Assembly: GCA_937960795.1 (NCBI GenBank)
Contig: CALGPA010000118.1
Span: 1 to 17,018, forward strand
DNA: 17,018 bases
From: an uncultured bacterium
GTDB lineage: Bacteria; Cloacimonadota; Cloacimonadia; Cloacimonadales; Cloacimonadaceae
Direction of reading: 5' to 3'
This document shows, piece after piece, positions 13,833 through 17,018 of the stretch. The number at the start of each line of letters is the position of its first letter. Position 1 is the first letter of the stretch. Position numbers and translations under genes: made by a program. The notes beneath the pieces are model-generated. The model was given only the letters and a program-made list of their open reading frames with translations. It was not told the origin of the DNA and did not search any database.

Positions 13833-14641
13833 CTTTCTCCTCCGATGAGTTTTGAGATTTTCACACAATCCGAAAGCAGCGGCTCCATCTCGTCCAAGCT
13901 CAGCATCGTCGCCGCATCGCTTTTGGCATTTGCGGGATCCGGATGACACTCGATAAAGAGCCCGCGCACCCTGCCGGTGGCGATCGCTGCTCGTGCCATG
14001 ATCGGGGCAAATTCCGGATTACCTCCCGTGGAAACGCCGCTGGAAGGGCGTTGCAGTGAGTGCGTTAGATCATAGATCACCGGGTATCCGATCTCGTCCA
14101 TGATGCCGAAGCTGCGAAAATCCACCACCAGATTGTGATATCCAAAAGAAGTTCCCCTCTCGGTGACGAGCAAATGCTTGTTCCCAACCTCTTCCGCTTT
14201 GGCACAAGCCGCACGCATATCTTCCGGCGCCATAAACTGGGCTTTTTTGATATTCACTATCCGCCCGGTGGCGGCAGCGGCTCGAATGAGATCCGTCTGG
14301 CGGCTCAAAAACGCCGGAATCTGCAAGATATCGCAGATCTCGGCAGCCTCGGATACTTCGCATACTTCGTGCACATCGCTGAGGATGCTCAGATCCAGCT
14401 CGCGCTTGATCTCATGCAATATCCGCAGCCCGTCTTTGATGCCGGGGCCGCTATAGGAGCTGCTGCTCGTGCGATTTGCCTTTTTGTAGGACGCTTTAAA
14501 CACAAAAGGCAGATCCAGCTTTTGGCTCAGATCCTTGAGATATCGCGCAGTTTTCCACATGATCTCATCACTCTCCACGACGCAGGGTCCGGCGATGAGA
14601 AAAAAGCTCGGCGCATTCTTCAGGCTGTCATATAGGGACAT
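13826..14641 (-). CDS. kdsA: Kdo-8-phosphate synthase, metal-dependent type
   Basis: KdsA condenses arabinose-5-phosphate with phosphoenolpyruvate to Kdo-8-phosphate. The 271-residue TIM-barrel protein has IAGPCVVES (17-24), FKASYKKANRTS (48-59), DVHE (89-92), PAFLSRQTDL (109-118) and VVDFRSFGIMDE (172-183). Cys20, His194 (DLTHS), Glu231 (IECHP) and Asp242 (KSDA) match the four metal ligands of the Aquifex-type enzyme. E. coli KdsA has Asn in place of the Cys and needs no metal. I therefore infer the metal-dependent class. The start is the ATG at 14641, nine bases after the metK stop, with GGAAGG just upstream; a longer frame would overlap metK by 28 bases. Confidence 0.94.
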   Translation of the reverse strand: MSLYDSLKNAPSFFLIAGPCVVESDEIMWKTARYLKDLSQKLDLPFVFKASYKKANRTSSSSYSGPGIKDGLRILHEIKRELDLSILSDVHEVCEVSEAAEICDILQIPAFLSRQTDLIRAAAATGRIVNIKKAQFMAPEDMRAACAKAEEVGNKHLLVTERGTSFGYHNLVVDFRSFGIMDEIGYPVIYDLTHSLQRPSSGVSTGGNPEFAPIMARAAIATGRVRGLFIECHPDPANAKSDAATMLSLDEMEPLLSDCVKISKLIGGERW

Positions 14642-14649
14642 CTTCCTTC

Positions 14650-15810
14650 CTAACTGAGTTTTTTGATTCCTTCCCAACTGCGGTCTTTGGTATTCATGCC
14701 AAAATGACCGTAGGCAGCGGTGGGACGATAGATCGCCTCTCTAAGGCCAAGATATTCGATGATTCCCTTTACTGTCAAGTCAAATTCTTTCATGATCATT
14801 TCTTCAATCATAAAGTCCGGCATGACGCCACTGCCAAAGCTATCCACCATCACCGATACCGGATGGGAATCGCCGATCACAAAACTCATCTGGATCAGAC
14901 ATTCCTTGGCCAAGGATGATTCCACGATGCTTTTGGCAATGTGCCGCGCCATATAAGCTGCACTACGGTCCACCTTGGTGGCATCCTTTCCGGAAAAAGC
15001 TCCGCCGCCATGCTGCGCCCATCCGCCATAGGTATCCACGATGATCTTGCGCCCGGTGAGCCCGGTGTCTGCCGCAGGTCCGCCATCTTCCCATTTTCCC
15101 AGTGGATTGATCATGATCTTGGGAGCTTTGATCTCAAAGAGCATGTCTGCGCCCATGCTGCTGATAGTGGGCTGCACCACCTGCTCGATGATGCTCTCTT
15201 TCATGATTTCAAAGTCATGATCCGTAAAGGGTTGATGATTTGTGGAGATCACCAAGGTGTCCAGAGCCTTGGGCTTGCGCCCTTCATAGACAAAGCTCAC
15301 CTGGCTCTTAGCGTCCGGCAACAGCCCGGTGATGCTGCCATCTTTACGGGCTTGCGCCAGCTTGAACATGAGCTGATGCGCCACTACGATGGGGATAGGC
15401 ATCAGGGATTTGCTCTGGGAGCAGGCATAGCCAAACATCAAGCCCTGATCCCCCGCTCCTTCATTGTCCTTGAGCTCCTTCTCCTGCTCGTGAAGATAAT
15501 TCTGAATCTCACAATCCATATCAAATCCCTTGCCGGAATGTGTATAGCCGATATCCTTGATCACTTCCCGAACTATGGGCTCGACCGCGATGATCTTTGA
15601 TGAACTGATTTCTCCTGATAATATCACCCTGTCCTTGGTGCACAAGGTCTCGCAAGCTACCTTGCTCATGGGGTCCGCTGTAAGATATGCGTCCAAGATA
15701 GCATCCGAGATCTGATCGCAGACCTTATCGGGATGTCCCTCTGAAACTGACTCTGAGGTGAAGATGTATGAGCTGTTCTTCTCCCCGGAATTGGCGTGTA
15801 GTGCTGTCAT
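14650..15810 (-). CDS. metK: S-adenosylmethionine synthetase
   Basis: MetK joins methionine and ATP to form S-adenosylmethionine, the cell's main methyl donor. The 386-residue length is normal. Visible sites are FTSESVSEGHPDKVCDQ (17-33, including the catalytic His26), the ATP-binding hexad region GAGDQGLMFGYA (118-129), the glycine-rich loop GGGAFSGKDATKVDRS (268-283) and the C-terminal YRPTAAYGHFG (361-371). The start is the ATG at 15810, with AAGGAG seven bases upstream; a longer frame begins with non-homologous residues. It heads the long minus-strand run. An intrinsic-terminator-like hairpin lies 54 bases upstream of the start, so attenuation in the leader is possible, but no known SAM riboswitch is recognisable. 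Confidence 0.96.
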   Translation of the reverse strand: MTALHANSGEKNSSYIFTSESVSEGHPDKVCDQISDAILDAYLTADPMSKVACETLCTKDRVILSGEISSSKIIAVEPIVREVIKDIGYTHSGKGFDMDCEIQNYLHEQEKELKDNEGAGDQGLMFGYACSQSKSLMPIPIVVAHQLMFKLAQARKDGSITGLLPDAKSQVSFVYEGRKPKALDTLVISTNHQPFTDHDFEIMKESIIEQVVQPTISSMGADMLFEIKAPKIMINPLGKWEDGGPAADTGLTGRKIIVDTYGGWAQHGGGAFSGKDATKVDRSAAYMARHIAKSIVESSLAKECLIQMSFVIGDSHPVSVMVDSFGSGVMPDFMIEEMIMKEFDLTVKGIIEYLGLREAIYRPTAAYGHFGMNTKDRSWEGIKKLS

Positions 15811-15863
15811 GTATTTCTCCTTGTATATGCTCTGCTCACGCCCGGATTCATCGATCAAAATTG

Positions 15864-15891
15864 ACAAAAAAATACCGGCTGCCAAAGCCGG
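15864..15891 (-). terminator. Intrinsic-terminator-like hairpin in the metK leader
   Basis: Read on the minus strand, CCGGCT and AGCCGG (complement of 15886-15891 and 15875-15880) form a 6-bp stem with a 5-nt loop, followed by TATTTTTTT. This is a good intrinsic terminator, but it lies upstream of metK and after the separate terminator of the tRNA gene. It either ends residual tRNA read-through or works as an attenuator. A TATAAA box about 27 bases upstream of the hairpin (15918-15923, minus) could drive a short leader, although its -35 is poor. Confidence 0.65.
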
Positions 15892-15993
15892 ATATAAATC
15901 ACCCGCACTTTAGCACATTTATAGCGCGGAGCAAAGAGCAAATTACCGCGTTTTGTCTTTAAGGCAAAAGCGCATATGCTTCCGCCACATTAT

Positions 15994-16039
15994 GAAAATC
16001 GGCGATCTGCCTGCCATATAATGCTGAAAGCAGACCGCC
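15994..16039 (-). terminator. Terminator of the tRNA-Lys gene
   Basis: GGCGATCTGC (16001-16010) pairs with GCAGACCGCC (16030-16039). On the minus-strand RNA this is a 10-bp stem with one G-U pair and a 19-nt loop, followed by GATTTTC. It starts five bases after the tRNA 3' end. The T-run is short, so termination may be partial. Confidence 0.55.
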
Positions 16040-16044
16040 AAAAC

Positions 16045-16120
16045 TGGTACACCTCCGGGGATTCGAACCCCGGACCCACTGATTAAGAGTCAGTTGCTCT
16101 GCCAACTGAGCTAGAGATGC
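16045..16120 (-). tRNA. tRNA-Lys (anticodon CUU)
   Basis: The cloverleaf is complete on the minus strand. It has the acceptor GCATCTC with GAGGTGT (G-U at pairs 1 and 4), the D-arm GCTCAGTTGGCAGAGC, the anticodon arm ACTGA-CTCTTAA-TCAGT with anticodon CTT, a 5-nt variable loop, the T-arm CGGGG-TTCGAAT-CCCCG, discriminator A and an encoded CCA. It reads the AAG lysine codon. A spurious protein frame covers it on the same strand. Confidence 0.97.
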
Positions 16121-16134
16121 ACATATTGTGAGCA

Positions 16135-16162
16135 AGCATTTCCAAGCCGCTCTTTGTGTCAA
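16135..16162 (-). promoter_or_regulatory. Candidate promoter of tRNA-Lys
   Basis: On the minus strand a perfect TTGACA (-35, 16157-16162) stands 16 bases before AATGCT (16135-16140), a weak -10. Fourteen bases separate the -10 from the mature tRNA 5' end, which fits a start site a few bases before it. An AT-rich AAAAATC lies just upstream. It is the best -35 box in the window. Confidence 0.5.
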
Positions 16163-16190
16163 GATTTTTCGCTGATTTGCCCTTGCCGCC

Positions 16191-16220
16191 TTGCTCAATA
16201 AGCATTATCTTTGCTATAGC
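16191..16220 (+). promoter_or_regulatory. Candidate promoter of the permease remnant
   Basis: TTGCTC (16191-16196), an 18-bp spacer and TATAGC (16215-16220) with a TG two bases before the -10 form an extended -10 type promoter. It lies 30 bases upstream of the permease ATG and diverges from the tRNA promoter. A GAGGAG ribosome site follows. Confidence 0.4.
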
Positions 16221-16250
16221 TAGTCAGATTATCCTATCTTGTGAGGAGTT

Positions 16251-16854
16251 ATGGACCAGTTAATCGTCTTTGCCACCCTGATCTTGGCTCTCGCCGCCTT
16301 CATTTGGGGAAGAATCCGCTACGACTTCGTGGCTCTGTGCGCAGTTTTTGTAATCACCATCACCGGGGTAATCCCCCCCCGAAGATGCCTTCATCGGCTT
16401 TAGCAATCCTGCCGTTATCACGGTGGTGGCTGTCATGATCATCTCCCAGGGAATGCTTTCCTCCGGCATGATCGACGTCCTGGCTCGGCAGCTCAAAAAG
16501 CTGGGAGAAAGCATCTTCTGGCAGATCCTGGGGCTCTGCACGATCACCGCTATTGCCTCTGCTTTTATAAACAACGTTGACGCGCTTGCCATCATGATGC
16601 CCGTCGCCATCAAGCTCGCCCGCAAAAGCGGCAATCCACCCTCTGCCATCCTCATGCCTCTGGCATTTTCCTCACTGATGGGCGGGATGATCTCATTGAT
16701 CGGAACTCCGCCAAACATCATCATCTCATCCATGCGAATCGAACAAAGCGGCAGCTCTTTTCGCATCTTCGATTTTGCCCCGGTGGGCATAGTGGTCTCT
16801 TTTGTCGGTATCATCTTCATGGCGGCTATGGACTTGAAAGTTCTTAGTTCTTAG
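16251..16854 (+). pseudogene. Broken SLC13/DASS-type permease, N-terminal part only
   Basis: This is the first third to half of an ion-coupled permease of the SLC13 (divalent anion:sodium symporter) kind. The ATG has GAGGAG upstream. The first 43 residues are one hydrophobic segment ending TITGVIPP. The frame is then lost at a C8 run (16373-16380). In the next frame the protein resumes with EDAFIGFSNPAVITVV, exactly where family members have it. It continues with INNVDALAIMMPVAIKLA and the signature GGMISLIGTPPNIII. Removing one C would give a continuous 200-residue product; relatives have about 450-600. The end is a second lesion: the residues KVLSS and the stop are encoded by the heptamer repeat array. 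The substrate cannot be told. The frameshift may be a base-calling error, but the truncation is not explained by it. Confidence 0.82.
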
Positions 16855-16868
16855 TTCGTAGTTCATAG
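16841..16868. repeat. Tandem heptamer array, right copy (4 units)
   Basis: Units start at 16841 (TTCTTAG), 16848 (TTCTTAG), 16855 (TTCGTAG) and 16862 (TTCATAG), then TTGGG. It has the same unit, orientation and similar flanks as the array at 56-97. It begins inside the permease frame and supplies its premature stop. Confidence 0.9.
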
Positions 16869-16910
16869 TTGGGCTGCGCAAGTTTCTACCCTTAGCACCT
16901 GCTCATCAGC

Positions 16911-17018
16911 AGTCATTGTGTATCTTGCCAAGCAGCCTGCATTAGTCCTTCAGCGTCATATATGCAGCCCAGAAAAGTCATTGTGTGTCTTGCCAAGCGG
17001 CCTGCATTAATCCTTCAG
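16911..17018. repeat. 43-bp direct repeat pair at the right edge
   Basis: Copies at 16911-16953 and 16976-17018 differ at three positions and are separated by 22 bases (period 65). Both begin AGTCATTGTGT and end CCTTCAG. The second copy ends exactly at the window edge, so the array may continue. No open frame of note crosses it, and there are no inverted ends like those of the left-hand 43-bp repeat. Confidence 0.85.

Noticed and set aside
652..15810. Many plus-strand frames of 60-220 codons opposite the gene run
   Set aside because: Each lies opposite a gene with clear family motifs, and none has a ribosome site or recognisable domain. They are shadows of the minus-strand genes.
15811..15993. 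SAM riboswitch upstream of metK
   Set aside because: The stretch GTGCTAAAG recalls part of SAM-I, but the other conserved words and the four-way junction cannot be drawn. I only report the terminator-like hairpin.
15959..16198. 79-residue minus-strand reading frame upstream of metK
   Set aside because: Its middle (SLAQLAEQLTLNQWVRGSNP) is the translated tRNA-Lys gene, a well-known annotation artefact.
9416..16250. Sigma-54 promoters (TGGCAC-N5-TTGC) near rpoN or upstream of the gene run
   Set aside because: Reading the gaps on both strands gave no spacing-correct match to both conserved dinucleotides.
16911..17018. CRISPR array at the right edge
   Set aside because: Only two copies, three differences between them, a spacer of only 22 bases, no palindromic repeat core and no cas genes nearby.

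Overview
The window comes from a Gram-negative, LPS-making bacterium. It carries Kdo synthesis genes (kdsA, kdsC), LPS export genes (lptC, an lptA-like gene, lptB), sigma-54 and a regulatory-type phosphotransferase chain (HPr kinase, HPr, Enzyme I). Protein character and gene order suggest the Fibrobacterota/Chlorobi/Bacteroidota neighbourhood, and candidate phylum Cloacimonadota is my best guess. That placement is inference from memory of such genomes, not a search result.

Layout. Positions 1-651 are non-coding and full of short repeats. From 15810 down to 652 there is one almost unbroken run of 17 genes on the minus strand. In transcription order: metK, kdsA, kdsC, lptC, lptA-like, lptB, rpoN, lpdA, hpf, hprK, ptsH, ptsI, pgi, a hotdog thioesterase, a double-HhH ComEA-like protein, an unrecognised helical protein, a 56-residue Cys-rich protein and rsmD (the last three lie behind a 97-bp gap). 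Most junctions are 4-nt overlaps or gaps under 35 nt. Real gaps occur only before hprK (114 bp, with a hairpin and a C10 tract) and before the helical protein gene (97 bp, with four GTCAA boxes). Upstream of metK lie a terminator-like hairpin and a tRNA-Lys(CUU) gene with its own promoter and terminator. Diverging from the tRNA on the plus strand is a broken SLC13-type permease. It has a frameshift at a C8 tract and is cut off after about 200 residues by the same TTCTTAG heptamer array that occurs at the left edge. The last 165 bases are repeats.

How the genes fit together. kdsA and kdsC make Kdo, and lptC, lptA-like and lptB belong to the machine that moves finished LPS to the outer membrane. 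They run directly into rpoN, hpf, hprK and ptsH, a variant of the well-known lpt-rpoN-hpf-ptsN/hprK cluster. Here lpdA sits between rpoN and hpf, Enzyme I and phosphoglucose isomerase are appended, and no sugar-specific Enzyme II, ptsN or rapZ is present. This suggests a PTS used for signalling and coupled to glycolytic state. I see no phage, CRISPR, toxin-antitoxin or secondary-metabolite system. The least explained items are the repeat families flanking the block, the truncated permease, the small Cys protein and the two leader structures before metK and hprK.
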